A stretch of 64,000 nt of DNA, taken from the NCBI RefSeq assembly GCF_001618955.1, contig NZ_LVYV01000055.1, forward strand, positions 1 through 64,000, written 5' to 3'. A program made the translations under genes and the position numbers. The first letter of the stretch is position 1, and every line of letters starts with the position of its first letter. The notes beneath the pieces were generated by a model. The model did no database searches. It saw nothing but the letters and a program-made list of their open reading frames with translations, and was not told the DNA's origin. Positions 1-9,092 of this stretch are shown here, piece by piece. This DNA comes from Tardiphaga robiniae. Lineage in GTDB: Bacteria > Pseudomonadota > Alphaproteobacteria > Rhizobiales > Xanthobacteraceae.

Positions 1-293
1 CCATGGCAACGCGCAAGCAACCGAAAAAACACCGTATGCGGAACGTCGGGCAATCGCTCGGCGCCTCCGAAAGTCCTGATGCATTATCCTTGCGGAAGAC
101 CGCATTCGCATCAGGCCCAAGGGTGCATCGGGCACCCGGCGTTCCGCACGCCCTCTCACAAGGGGGTAGGAATGCAAGCGACGACGGCGCCCCCGCGCCG
201 CAAACAATGGGGGTGATGACGCATGTCTGAAGAGCAGTGGCTGTTTGACAGTTGAATCTGTGATGGCGCGATGGAGGCGCCGCACCCACAGGT
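1..293. other. Left-edge non-coding stretch
   Basis: I see no convincing gene in these bases. Short open frames exist on both strands, but they have low-complexity Arg/Pro/Ala-rich translations and no ribosome binding site, as expected from GC-rich non-coding DNA. The stretch around 100-235 has the look of conserved intergenic sequence of the kind repeated in Bradyrhizobium-type genomes. That impression is from memory and was not checked. Confidence 0.4.
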
Positions 294-383
294 GTCATCC
301 CCGGGCTTGACCCGGGGATCCAGCTTGGCCCGCACACCGTCGCACAAGACAAGGTGGATGGCCGGGTCAAGCCCGGCCATGAC
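294..383. repeat. Intergenic palindromic repeat
   Basis: The element opens with GTCATCCCCGGGCTTGACCC and closes with GGGTCAAGCCCGGCCATGAC. The ends are near-perfect inverted copies that share the GTCAT/ATGAC tips. Each end also holds its own smaller palindrome (CCCGGGCTTGACCCGGG, GCCGGGTCAAGCCCGGC). This is typical of the small dispersed palindromic elements found between genes in rhizobial relatives. A similar element with the same GTCATTCC tip lies at 39730-39896. Confidence 0.7.
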
Positions 384-590
384 GTGGGGAGAGGCCTGGG
401 ATTATTGCGAAGCTCGCTTCGCGCCATCCGGCCATGACGACCGGGAGTGATGCACCCGCTCTTACCGTTCCATATGTCAGAGCATCATTAACCCTACCCT
501 GCACATTCATCGCGGCCACTCTCGCCTGGCAACGTCACGCGCATCATCTTGCGTTACGTCATCAGCGGACATCCACCGGGACCTTGAACC

Positions 591-1961
591 ATGGACCTGC
601 ATCGCCGCCATCTGTTGACTGCGTCCGGCGCAGGTCTCGCCGCCGGCGCATTCGCCGTATCGAGCGATGCGGCACGCGCCGCCCCGCTCACCTCGACGCT
701 CGGGCGCGACGCCACACAATATGGCGTGCGCGCCAACAGCCAGGACGACCAGACCCGCGCATTGCAGCGCGCCATCGACGAGGCGGCACGTGCGCAGGCA
801 CCGCTCGCATTGCCGCCCGGCAACTATCGCACCGGCATGCTCAGGCTCGCGCGCGGCTCGCACATCATCGGTGTGCGCGGCGCAACGACCCTCACCTTCA
901 GCGGCGGCGCGTCACTGCTGTCAGGCGAAGGCGCGGACTATGTCAGCCTCAGTGGCCTCACGCTGGACGGCAACTTCGCCAAACTGCCGCCGCGGCGCGG
1001 GCTGCTGCACATGGTGCAGGCGCGCGAACTCCGCATCATCGATTGCATCGTTAGCAATAGCGGCGGCGCCGGCATCTGGCTGGACAACGCGGCGGGCGCG
1101 ATCACCGGCAATACACTCACCAACATCGCCACCACGGCCATCGTCTCGTTCGATGCGCAGGGCTTGATCGTGGCGCAGAACACCATTTCCGGCGCCAGCA
1201 GCAACGGCATCGAGATCCTGCGCACCGCCATCGGCGATGACGGCACGCAAGTGATCGACAATCGTATCGAGGACATCAAGGCGGGTCCCGGCGGCTCCGG
1301 TCAGTATGGCAACGCCATCAACGCCTATCGTGCCGGCAATGTCATTGTGTCCGGCAATCGCATCCGCAATTGCGATTACTCGGCGGTGCGCGGCAATTCG
1401 GCATCGAATATCCACATCACCGGCAACAGCGTGTCGAGCGTCCGCGAAGTCGCGCTCTATTCGGAATTCGCCTTCGAGGCTGCGGTGATTGCCAACAACA
1501 CCGTCGATGGTGCGGCGCTCGGTGTCTCCGTCTGCAATTTCAACGAGGGCGGCCGCATTGCCGTCGTGCAAGGCAATATCATCCGCAACCTGATCCCGAA
1601 GCGGCCGATCGGCACAGCGCCCGACGACGATGCCGGCATCGGCATCTATATCGAAGCCGACGCCAGCGTGACCGGCAATGTCGTCGAGAACGCGCCGTCC
1701 TTCGGCGTGATCGCGGGCTGGGGCAAATATCTGCGCGATGTCGCCATCACCGGCAACGTGGTGCGCAACAGCTTCATCGGCATCGGCGTATCGGTCGCGC
1801 CGGGAGCCGGCACCGCGCTTGTCAACAACAACATGATTTCAGGCGCACCGCGCGGCGCTGTGGTCGGCCTCGATCATGCAAAGCCGGTCACACCTGACCT
1901 CACCGCCGATGGCGCGCAGCGCTATCAGCAGGTTGCGGTGTCCGGCAACACAGTGCGCTAA
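591..1961 (+). CDS. Tat-exported parallel beta-helix protein (TIGR03808-like)
   Basis: A 456-residue protein of unknown function, probably periplasmic or exported. The N-terminus has a twin-arginine signal: RRHLL near residues 5-9, then an Ala/Gly-rich hydrophobic stretch ending in AARA around residue 29. The rest is made of short repeats with recurring N-G-N and I-x-G-N turns (ITGN, VSGN, ANNT), as in right-handed parallel beta-helix proteins related to pectate lyases. It matches what I remember of TIGR03808, a twin-arginine-translocated repeat family of Rhizobiales. No catalytic residues could be assigned. The stop overlaps the stop of the convergent gene by four bases; in this lineage the two genes are, as I recall, usual neighbours. 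Confidence 0.75.
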   Translation: MDLHRRHLLTASGAGLAAGAFAVSSDAARAAPLTSTLGRDATQYGVRANSQDDQTRALQRAIDEAARAQAPLALPPGNYRTGMLRLARGSHIIGVRGATTLTFSGGASLLSGEGADYVSLSGLTLDGNFAKLPPRRGLLHMVQARELRIIDCIVSNSGGAGIWLDNAAGAITGNTLTNIATTAIVSFDAQGLIVAQNTISGASSNGIEILRTAIGDDGTQVIDNRIEDIKAGPGGSGQYGNAINAYRAGNVIVSGNRIRNCDYSAVRGNSASNIHITGNSVSSVREVALYSEFAFEAAVIANNTVDGAALGVSVCNFNEGGRIAVVQGNIIRNLIPKRPIGTAPDDDAGIGIYIEADASVTGNVVENAPSFGVIAGWGKYLRDVAITGNVVRNSFIGIGVSVAPGAGTALVNNNMISGAPRGAVVGLDHAKPVTPDLTADGAQRYQQVAVSGNTVR

Positions 1962-2473
1962 AGCGCCGTCCGCAGCATCGGATAGCGCGCGCTCATGACC
2001 AGAGGATCGAGCGCCTTCTGCCAATCCAGATCTGCCGGCGTTACCGCCGCCTGCCGAGGCGGCGCCTGCCGCAACAGGGTTTCGATCGGGATCAGGACCG
2101 GCGAAGCCGCTTCAGCCACTGGCTCAATGTCGGGCTGCAAGGGCGCAGGCGCAGCGACGGCCAGGGCTGCGACGGCAGCAGGCCGTGGTGGTTCAGGGGC
2201 GCGCGGCGCCCGGTAGATCACACCTTCCGAAGACAGCACGCGCCTCACGGCGGCAGTCTCGCCCTCGACCATCAGCCGCCAGCGTTCAACCGCTTCCTTG
2301 GCTTCCTGAATATTGTCGAGAAACTCGGCTTCACTGTGAAAACGGCGCCACCGCCCGCTCTCGAACAGTTCTGTCAGGTAATCCAGCCGGCTCTCGGCAA
2401 GAGCGCACCAGCGCTGGGCCAGTGGCCGACCGATGCCGGCATGCGGGTAAGGAAAATTCAGGTGAGATGACAT
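1958..2473 (-). CDS. Conserved hypothetical protein (TIGR03809-like)
   Basis: A 171-residue soluble protein with no signal peptide or membrane segment. The first 80 residues are rich in aromatic and charged residues and probably helical (RRFHSEAEFLDNI, EAVERWRLM). A Pro/Ala-rich linker follows from about residue 88, then a short conserved-looking tail. From memory it resembles TIGR03809, an uncharacterised Rhizobiales family next to TIGR03808 genes, which is the arrangement here. It ends inside the stop of the convergent beta-helix gene, so the two may share a termination zone. Function unknown. Confidence 0.65.
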   Translation of the reverse strand: MSSHLNFPYPHAGIGRPLAQRWCALAESRLDYLTELFESGRWRRFHSEAEFLDNIQEAKEAVERWRLMVEGETAAVRRVLSSEGVIYRAPRAPEPPRPAAVAALAVAAPAPLQPDIEPVAEAASPVLIPIETLLRQAPPRQAAVTPADLDWQKALDPLVMSARYPMLRTAL

Positions 2474-2880
2474 GGAAATGTCCGCAAGAGAAAAAACGGA
2501 CGCAAAGCAACAAACGAATCACTCACCAATACTTGGAGAGTTTCTGTGGAAAAGTTTTCGGGGTCCAGCGCAATGTGGTCAAACTTGGACAATTGCGTTG
2601 GAAACACGAGAGAAAGCCCCGTCAAACCTGAGGTATTGCAGTCAAGCCTTGCTTGAGCCTTGCTCGATGCCGGGCCATGCACCGGCAATCTATGACCTGA
2701 AGGTTAAAATTTTTGGTTAACAAAAACGAAAGACCCGCCCGGGGGGACAACCGGACGGGTCAAGCTATACCGGCGCGAATGTTTGGGCGCATGCGCCGGA
2801 TATGGCCTCGTTGGGGAGGGAATGCCGCTCCCACATCCATATGTCCGGTCCACCCGGACAAACGTTCAACGATCAGCGGA
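2474..2880. other. Intergenic region between two minus-strand genes
   Basis: About 400 bases without a convincing gene. Bases 2474-2640 are relatively AT-rich and probably hold the promoter of the gene ending at 1958. Near the protease stop lie a hairpin (TGTCCGG/CCGGACA, 2842-2860) and a perfect 12-base palindrome GGCGCATGCGCC (2786-2797). A terminator follows at 2726-2761. Confidence 0.5.
2726..2761 (-). terminator. Rho-independent terminator of the subtilase operon
   Basis: GACCCGCCCGG (2732-2742) pairs with CCGGACGGGTC (2751-2761) with one mismatch and an 8-base loop. Read on the minus strand the stem is followed by TTTCGTTTTTG. It lies about 120 bases after the protease stop and probably ends the sigma/anti-sigma/protease transcript. 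Confidence 0.7.
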
Positions 2881-4671
2881 TTATTTTTGGACGTCTGACG
2901 CCATCGCCGGCGACGACGCCTCGACCGCACGCGTCGCCGGCGCCGGCGCCGGCGCGGTGACGACAACAGGCGTCACAGGCGCAGGCGCTGTCGCCACGGG
3001 TTGCTGAGCGCCCTGCACTGCCGATACCGCACTATAGGCATCCGCCGCTCCGGCACCGAACAGGTCATCACGGCCGGGTGCACCAAGATCACGCGCGGTT
3101 GTCATCAGGATGCTGCGGATCTCGTTCGGCCGCAGTTGCGAATTGCGCTCGATCATCAATGCGGCGAGCCCGCTGATATAAGCCGCCGAGAACGAGGTGC
3201 CGGACGTCATCTGGTACTTGTTGTCCGGCGCGGGCAGGAAAATATCGACGCCCGGTGCAGCCACCGCGATGTGGCTGCCACGGTTCGACGCGGCGAACAG
3301 CCTGTCATACGCATCGGTGGCACTGACGGCGATCACGCTGGGGCTTGCAGCGGGATAAAGCGGCGGCGATTTCGGCCCGGCATTGCCTGATGCTGCGACC
3401 ATCACGATGCCCTTGCTGGCGGACGCCGCAATACCGCGCTCGATCAGCGGATCCTGCGGGCCGGCAAAGCTCATATTGATGACCTGGGCGCCATTCATTG
3501 CCGCGTGGTTGATACCCTTGAGGATCACGAAAGACGAACTCTCCGCACCGCCCTGCGAAACGCCAAAGGCACGAATGGCAAGAATGCGCGCGCGCGGCGC
3601 GCTTCCCATCAGCCGCGCATGCGACACGATCGCGCCCGCAATGCCGGTGCCGTGCACATGCGCCCCCTCCTTGCTGCCAAGCGCATCGAACGAACCCACG
3701 ATGGCGTCAGCGAGTTCGGGATGGGCGACATCGATGCCGGAGTCGATGACAGCGACAGTGACATTGGCGCCAGCCGACAGTTTGTGCGCCTCGGGCAGAC
3801 GAAGTTTTGCCAGCGCATATTGCGCGGGATCGCCCTCGCCCAGCACTGGTGTCGTCACCTGATCCTGCAGCACATAGCGGAAGTTGGGCTGCACGGCCCG
3901 CACGCCCGCCTCGGCGCGCATCTGGGCCTCGACAGTCTCGACCGAACGGTTGTCGGTGATCCGGAACAGGCTGATATTGGCGCCTATCAGCGGAAAATCC
4001 TGCGACGACAGACGCTCCAGGCGCAACCGCTGCGCCAGCGCAGAAGCCTGATCGGGCGTTAGCGCGTCGTCGAGTTCGGCGACGATCTGCCGTGGGACAT
4101 AACGCGTGTTCAGGGCTGCCTGTGGGCCATTGCTGCGCGGTCCACCACCGGCATTCTGGCTGCGCGGCGTCGGGCCGCCGCCACCCAGATCTGCAACGAA
4201 TGGCTTCTCGTTACACTCGCCGGATGTCGCGCGATTGGCATAGGCGCAGCTCGGATAGGTGTTGGGGGAATAGCGTACATAAGGAATGGTTGGCAGCACG
4301 CCCACGATCTTCGGCGGCGGTGTGCGCCCTGGCCGCGAGGATATGGGCGGTGTCCGGCTGGCTGTCGTCCCGATCGCCGCACCGCGCGGACCGACGCTGG
4401 TGATACCGACGCGACCAGCAATGGGTCCGCGGCTCGCGATACTCGGACCGCGGCCGGCGATGCGGCCCGCACCGGCAGCGATGTTCGGATTGATGCGCGG
4501 CGTTGTGCTGGGAGAGATCGTGGGAACGCGCGAGCCGATATTGAGGCTCGGCGAGCGCATCATGCTCTGCGCGCCAGCGACCGAAAGGCCGATCGGACAT
4601 GCGACTGCGAGCGAAAGCACAGCGGCCGTGCATTTCATCATTGGTCCGGAGGCACCACGATCATGTCTCAT
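2881..4671 (-). CDS. Secreted S8 (subtilisin-like) serine protease
   Basis: A 596-residue exported peptidase. A signal peptide runs from the Met pair at residues 11-12 to about GAQS at 36; starting at residue 11 is equally possible. A 150-residue Pro/Gly/Arg-rich low-complexity stretch follows, then a propeptide-like segment (about 190-270). The catalytic domain (about 280-550) has Asp310 (VIDSGID), His340 (HVHGTG), oxyanion Asn430 (ASGNAG) and Ser493 (SGTSFS). The C-terminal 45 residues are Pro/Ala-rich. The start lies 47 bases after the anti-sigma stop, so it is probably third in an ECF sigma/anti-sigma operon. That suggests a role in envelope stress or in processing a surface substrate, but the substrate is not evident. 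Confidence 0.9.
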   Translation of the reverse strand: MRHDRGASGPMMKCTAAVLSLAVACPIGLSVAGAQSMMRSPSLNIGSRVPTISPSTTPRINPNIAAGAGRIAGRGPSIASRGPIAGRVGITSVGPRGAAIGTTASRTPPISSRPGRTPPPKIVGVLPTIPYVRYSPNTYPSCAYANRATSGECNEKPFVADLGGGGPTPRSQNAGGGPRSNGPQAALNTRYVPRQIVAELDDALTPDQASALAQRLRLERLSSQDFPLIGANISLFRITDNRSVETVEAQMRAEAGVRAVQPNFRYVLQDQVTTPVLGEGDPAQYALAKLRLPEAHKLSAGANVTVAVIDSGIDVAHPELADAIVGSFDALGSKEGAHVHGTGIAGAIVSHARLMGSAPRARILAIRAFGVSQGGAESSSFVILKGINHAAMNGAQVINMSFAGPQDPLIERGIAASASKGIVMVAASGNAGPKSPPLYPAASPSVIAVSATDAYDRLFAASNRGSHIAVAAPGVDIFLPAPDNKYQMTSGTSFSAAYISGLAALMIERNSQLRPNEIRSILMTTARDLGAPGRDDLFGAGAADAYSAVSAVQGAQQPVATAPAPVTPVVVTAPAPAPATRAVEASSPAMASDVQK

Positions 4672-4718
4672 GGAACAGGCCTCGCACGCACAATGCGGAT
4701 CGGATCAACCGACGGCGC

Positions 4719-5453
4719 CTATTGCGCCTGAACCGCCATGCTGACGATCTTCTCGTTCTCCAGCCGGCGGATCAGCCCGGCGATCTGGTCCTTGGTCATG
4801 GCGCGATTGCCGAACTGCAGCCGGAACAGCCCGTCCTTGCCGCTATCGACAATCGTGCCCTGATAGCCATCGAGCAGCGCTGTGATGTCAGACACCCGCG
4901 CAGTCGGCGCAAAACGGACGAACAGGCGCGTCGCGGCTTCTACCGAGGCCGGTGCCGGCGCGAGCGACCGGGTGACAGCGGTCGGTGCACTCGCTGACGA
5001 CGGCGCAGCTTCATAGGACGCGGTCTGGAATGTGCGTGTGTCGCGCTGCATCAGCACGGTGCCGATGACACCCGCCTGTAGCATGATCGCGAGCGCGCCA
5101 ACAGCGGCCGAAGCCGCCAGCGTCCGCGGCGAAAGCGATGCGAAAAATCCGGAAATCCGCGCCGACAGACCGACCGATGTCGATCCGCTGCGCACCGGCT
5201 CGGCGTCAATCGCAGCAAACAGCTTCTGCATCGCCCGTGAAGACGGCGCACCGAGGCTCTCATTGAGGCCAATGGTCTCCGCGTATTCTTCCTGGATCAC
5301 GGCATATTGCTTCGCCAGTTCCGGATCCTTGGCCAGCGCATCATCGACGCGGCGAGCATCACGCGCGTTGAGCGTGCCCGCGGCGTGCCAAGGCAGCAAT
5401 GCCTCGATCTCGCCTGGCTCCTGGGTCGGCACTTTGTTGCTCATCGCCATCAT
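4719..5453 (-). CDS. Membrane anti-sigma factor, zinc-less type
   Basis: A 244-residue protein with one predicted membrane segment (about 112-135). The N-terminal cytoplasmic part has the helical layout of anti-sigma domains (LLPWHAAGTLNARDA, then a second amphipathic helix), but no Cys, so it lacks the HxxxCxxC zinc motif of ZAS proteins. The periplasmic part (about 136-244) ends in a small alpha/beta fold reminiscent of the C-terminal domain of other anti-sigma factors. The start codon overlaps the stop of the sigma gene (ATGA), the classic arrangement of a coupled sigma/anti-sigma pair. It presumably holds the sigma factor at the membrane until a signal arrives. Family placement is by context and layout. 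Confidence 0.8.
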   Translation of the reverse strand: MMAMSNKVPTQEPGEIEALLPWHAAGTLNARDARRVDDALAKDPELAKQYAVIQEEYAETIGLNESLGAPSSRAMQKLFAAIDAEPVRSGSTSVGLSARISGFFASLSPRTLAASAAVGALAIMLQAGVIGTVLMQRDTRTFQTASYEAAPSSASAPTAVTRSLAPAPASVEAATRLFVRFAPTARVSDITALLDGYQGTIVDSGKDGLFRLQFGNRAMTKDQIAGLIRRLENEKIVSMAVQAQ

Positions 5454-6019
5454 GGCCAGCCTCGTTCAATGCCGGCTGCCTTGAGCAGATCGGCTAATTT
5501 CTTGCGCGCATAAAACAGGCGCGTCTTGACGGTATTCTCGGGAATTCCGACGATCTCGGCCACCTCTTCCACGGACTTCTCGTGGTAGTAGACGAGATCG
5601 ACGATTTCCCGATGCTCGGGCGAAAGAGATGTCAGGCACTTCCGCAACGCGTCACTGGTATCCTTCTTCTGAACCGACACTTCGGGATTATCGGACGTAT
5701 CCTCGATCGCGTTGGCCGTCTCGTCGTCCAGTTCGGCGTCCTTGCGCTTGCGCAGCGCGGACAGCGCCTTGAACCTCGTAATCGCCAGGAGCCAGGTCGA
5801 GACTGCGGAGCGACCCTCGAATTTGCCCGCCTGCCGCCACACATCCAGGAACACCTCGCTGATAAGATCCTCAGCAATCTGTTCGTTCCGCACCAGCCGA
5901 AAGCCGAAGCGAAACACCCGGACATGGTGCCTGCCATAAAGCACCTGCATGGCAAGACGGTCGCCTTGCGCAATCCGGGCGATCAGAACCTCATCCGATG
6001 CCGCCTGTGTTGCACTCAC
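5450..6019 (-). CDS. ECF RNA polymerase sigma factor (RpoE-like)
   Basis: A 189-residue extracytoplasmic-function sigma factor. Region 2 is at about residues 20-90, with an AEDLISEVFLDVWR motif (2.2) and STWLLAITRFKAL (2.3/2.4). An acidic linker follows. Region 4 (about 125-180) contains LSPEHREIVDLVYYHEKSV and the helix-turn-helix EIVGIPENTVKTRLFYARK. It is the first gene of a minus-strand operon with its anti-sigma factor and a secreted protease. The 540-base gap upstream should hold its promoter; I could not identify an autoregulatory ECF site with confidence. Confidence 0.93.
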   Translation of the reverse strand: MSATQAASDEVLIARIAQGDRLAMQVLYGRHHVRVFRFGFRLVRNEQIAEDLISEVFLDVWRQAGKFEGRSAVSTWLLAITRFKALSALRKRKDAELDDETANAIEDTSDNPEVSVQKKDTSDALRKCLTSLSPEHREIVDLVYYHEKSVEEVAEIVGIPENTVKTRLFYARKKLADLLKAAGIERGWP

Positions 6020-6169
6020 TGCCCGTCTCGCAAGGTTGGTCTGAATGAGGATGTAAGAGGTTCGATTGACAAGATAAAATCTTCTCGAATGGGCAGGAAT
6101 ATACCGGTCGCGGCTGTTTTAACCGCACCGAACGGGCTTTTACCGCCCTCTTCTTGGGCGGAACGGGTA

Positions 6170-6390
6170 ACAGGTAGCATGATGCTGGGGCATTTCCGAC
6201 CCGAACGCCAGCGATTCACACGGCAACCTTACCAAGTCGTGGCTTCCGGAACAGCCTTGAGACGGCGGAACCGGCATTTTGCAGCCATACCCGGAAACCC
6301 TCCTAAGTGGATACCGTAACTTGTCCTGGCGGCCTGTCCGCCACATCAAGTCAACTCGCCCGGGCCCGTCATCGGCCCGGGCATTTTTAC
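6170..6390 (+). ncRNA. Possible small RNA ending at an orphan terminator
   Basis: The gap between the sigma gene (minus strand, start 6019) and the diguanylate cyclase (plus, start 6563) contains no plausible protein gene. It does contain a strong plus-strand hairpin plus T-run at 6358-6388, which terminates nothing annotated. Just before it is a second hairpin (TGGCGG/CCGCCA, 6327-6343) and other GC-rich complementary segments. This fits a structured RNA of up to about 200 bases on the plus strand. I do not recognise 6S, SRP, RNase P or tmRNA in it. The 5' end is a guess. Confidence 0.25.
6358..6388 (+). terminator. Rho-independent terminator, orphan
   Basis: GCCCGGGCC (6358-6366) pairs perfectly with GGCCCGGGC (6374-6382) over a 7-base loop and is followed by ATTTTTAC. 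No plus-strand gene precedes it. On the minus strand it has no T-run, and the gene on that side points away. Confidence 0.7.
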
Positions 6391-6562
6391 TTAAATAACA
6401 AAGCTATGTTTGCTATCCTCTGGCGGTCCCGCAGCATTCGATCCGTCAACATTTTGTCGCCGAGAGCAGCGAATGAGTAGCCGGTTACCGGATTTGGCTC
6501 ACGGCAATAGATACCAAACCTAAAGGCTTTGAGCACTAGAGTTCCGTCAGCGAAACCCATCG

Positions 6563-7720
6563 ATGGGCTCAATGACCGCAGCCGCTTCATCAGTCTTGAA
6601 TCCAGTCAACGGCGACTTCGAAGCCGTCGATGGAGAGCTGCCGACGGATACGCTGGCGCGTCGCTTGAGGCGTCGGCGTCAAATGCTCGCACTGGCGGCT
6701 GCCAGTCACGCCGTCAACATCGCATTGCTTCTCGTGTTCCTCGCCGCAGGCACGGTCGACGGCACGATCATCGCAGCCTATGCCGGCTGCGCTTTTGTCT
6801 CTGTCCTGATCTTCCTCGCGATCTCCGAAAGCGGCCTGACGGACGGCTGGCGCGATCACTTCTTCGCAGCGCCCTACACGGCTGTCACTTACGCACTTCT
6901 GCTCGCCTTCGTTTACATAGCGCCCAATGTCGCCGTCGTGTTTCTCTGCGCATTGTTTCTTGTGGCCAATGTCATCGCCCTGCGTACCTCGCCCCGTGAA
7001 GGTGTCGGCGCCTGGAGCGTCATGACCGGCGGCCTCGCACTGCTGTATTTCTTCGTCGACCTGCCCTTGACGCTCCCCTCTGGCAACTCCCTTGAGCGCT
7101 TCGGCACCTTGCTGACATTCTCGATGACCATCGCCCGCAGTATGTTCATTGGCATTTTTTCCAGCTCGCTACGCGACGCGCTATTTCGACGCCGCGTTGA
7201 ACTCGAGGCCGCCTACAAGCGCATCGAAGAGCTAGCAGAACTCGACGAACTGACGGGGTCATTCAATCGCCGCTGCATCATGCGACTGCTTGACGATGAA
7301 ATCATTCGGGCACAGCGCAGTAATACGCCCTGCACCGCCGCGCTGATTGATCTCGACTGGTTCAAGCGGATTAACGACAATTTCGGGCATCCGACCGGCG
7401 ACGAAGTGCTGCGAACCTTCGCCATCACCATTTTCGCCAATATCCGCAGCATCGATAAATTCGGCCGCTATGGCGGCGAGGAATTCCTGCTGGTGCTGCC
7501 GGACACGCCGCATGACAAGGCCGTGCAAATGCTCGACCGTTTGCGGGGGATTGTCGAAGCCCTGGATTGGAGCGCATTTTCCGACGGCTTGATCGTGACG
7601 ATTTCGGGCGGCGTTGCGACATTGGGTCCGAACGACACGCCAGACACCTTACTCGCACGTGCCGACAGCGCACTCTACGCCGCCAAGGAGCGCGGACGAA
7701 ATCGAATTGCAAGCGCCTGA
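6563..7720 (+). CDS. Membrane-bound diguanylate cyclase (GGDEF)
   Basis: A 385-residue enzyme making cyclic di-GMP from two GTP. The N-terminal half carries about six predicted membrane helices (roughly residues 40-205), an MASE-like sensory membrane domain, then a short helical linker (205-228). The GGDEF domain (about 228-385) has the active-site motif GGEEF at 304-308. An intact inhibitory site RSID (295-298) sits exactly five residues before it, so product inhibition is expected. There is no EAL domain. The start is the first of two nearby Met codons (a second is three codons on). A DUF2336 gene follows 69 bases downstream on the same strand. Confidence 0.92.
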   Translation: MGSMTAAASSVLNPVNGDFEAVDGELPTDTLARRLRRRRQMLALAAASHAVNIALLLVFLAAGTVDGTIIAAYAGCAFVSVLIFLAISESGLTDGWRDHFFAAPYTAVTYALLLAFVYIAPNVAVVFLCALFLVANVIALRTSPREGVGAWSVMTGGLALLYFFVDLPLTLPSGNSLERFGTLLTFSMTIARSMFIGIFSSSLRDALFRRRVELEAAYKRIEELAELDELTGSFNRRCIMRLLDDEIIRAQRSNTPCTAALIDLDWFKRINDNFGHPTGDEVLRTFAITIFANIRSIDKFGRYGGEEFLLVLPDTPHDKAVQMLDRLRGIVEALDWSAFSDGLIVTISGGVATLGPNDTPDTLLARADSALYAAKERGRNRIASA

Positions 7721-7789
7721 ACGAATTTCACGAACCCTGACTGCAACATATTCGCGGCAGGACACGATTAGAATTACGGGATTTGATTT

Positions 7790-8902
7790 ATGTCTTCGAA
7801 GTCGCCGCTATCGGCAAATTTACTCGACGAACTTGACGCCGCACTGGCCCACGGAACGGTCGCACGGCGCGTGGAAACGCTGCGCCGCGTCACTGATCTG
7901 TTCGTCAATAACGCCGTGGATTACTCCGACGCGCAGATCGCAGTGTTCGACGACGTTTTCGATTGCCTGCTGATGCATATGGAAGCGTCCGCAAAGGCCC
8001 TTCTGGCCGAGCGACTGGCGCCAATCTCCGTTGCACCGCCCCGGGTCGTCCGGACCCTCGCATTCGACGATCTGATCGAGGTCGCCGCCCCCGTGCTCTC
8101 CCAATCGGAGCAGCTCGATGACCATGCGCTGATCGAAAATGCACGCATCAAGAGCCAGGACCATTTGCTCGCGATTTCGACGCGCAAGGTCCTGAGCGGC
8201 GCCCTGACGGATGTTCTCGTCGAACGCGGTAACGACACCGTCGTCACCAGCACCGTCAACAACCGCGGCGCCGACATTTCGGAGCGCGGTTACAATACCC
8301 TACTCTCGCGCGCTGACGGCAACGATACGATTGCGACGTGTGTTGGCCTGCGTCCCTCCATTCCGCGCCACCACTATCTGAAGCTCGTCGCCAAGGCGTC
8401 GGCCTCGGTCCGGGCGAAGCTGGAAGCCGCACGCGTCCACCACACCGCCGACATATCGCTGGCGGTTCAGCAGGTCGCGTGGCGGGCTCGCTCCGCACCA
8501 GGCAGCATCAGTCAGCAGACCATCATTGCCCACGGTCTCGTGCGCTCGCTATTTGAAGACGGTCGGCTGGATGAAAACGAAGTGGCGAAATTCGCCGAAG
8601 CCGGCAAGTTCGACGAGGCTAACGCCGCGCTCGCCTGCCTGGCCAACGTACCGAACTCCGTCGCGGAAACCATGATGATCGAATCCCGCAGCGAGGGCAT
8701 TTTCATTCTGTGCAAGGTCGCGAATTTTGCATGGAAGACCGTCAAGACCATCATCAACATGCGCGAGCAACTCGCAGGAACGCAGCTGTCTGACAGCACG
8801 ACCGACCGCGAGACCTATGAACGCCTGCGCATCTCCGCGGCGCAACAGGTCCTGCGCTTCCACCGCATGCAGCAGGCGACGTCCGAAGCACCTGCCGCCT
8901 GA
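7790..8902 (+). CDS. DUF2336 domain protein
   Basis: A 370-residue soluble protein, mostly helical, matching the general pattern of DUF2336 proteins common in Rhizobiales (N-terminal LLDELDAAL..VARRVETLRRVTDLFV, followed by HEAT-like helical repeats). The family's biochemical role is unknown to me; members often occur near signalling genes. It lies directly downstream of a diguanylate cyclase on the same strand, so a c-di-GMP link is possible but only inferred. ACGGG lies about nine bases before the start codon. The 190 bases after it hold only a weak hairpin near the stop. Confidence 0.75.
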   Translation: MSSKSPLSANLLDELDAALAHGTVARRVETLRRVTDLFVNNAVDYSDAQIAVFDDVFDCLLMHMEASAKALLAERLAPISVAPPRVVRTLAFDDLIEVAAPVLSQSEQLDDHALIENARIKSQDHLLAISTRKVLSGALTDVLVERGNDTVVTSTVNNRGADISERGYNTLLSRADGNDTIATCVGLRPSIPRHHYLKLVAKASASVRAKLEAARVHHTADISLAVQQVAWRARSAPGSISQQTIIAHGLVRSLFEDGRLDENEVAKFAEAGKFDEANAALACLANVPNSVAETMMIESRSEGIFILCKVANFAWKTVKTIINMREQLAGTQLSDSTTDRETYERLRISAAQQVLRFHRMQQATSEAPAA

Positions 8903-9092
8903 CGATTGTCAGTCGGCGTGTTTTCACGCGGATGGCTGCAGTCTGGCCATTGCGACCGAGGACCGCAACGCCAATTGCGCTGACCTGCCATTCCGCCAGC
9001 AGGCATCGACTTGCCGGTGAAGGCGCTGATAGTGATGCCTCAATCGCGGCGACCAACGCCGGAATGGGTTGGCATCAAGCAGGGCGGAATTC

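Noticed and set aside
6040-6075. Possible tRNA because of GGTTCGATT
   Set aside because: No acceptor stem, anticodon arm or CCA end can be drawn around it.
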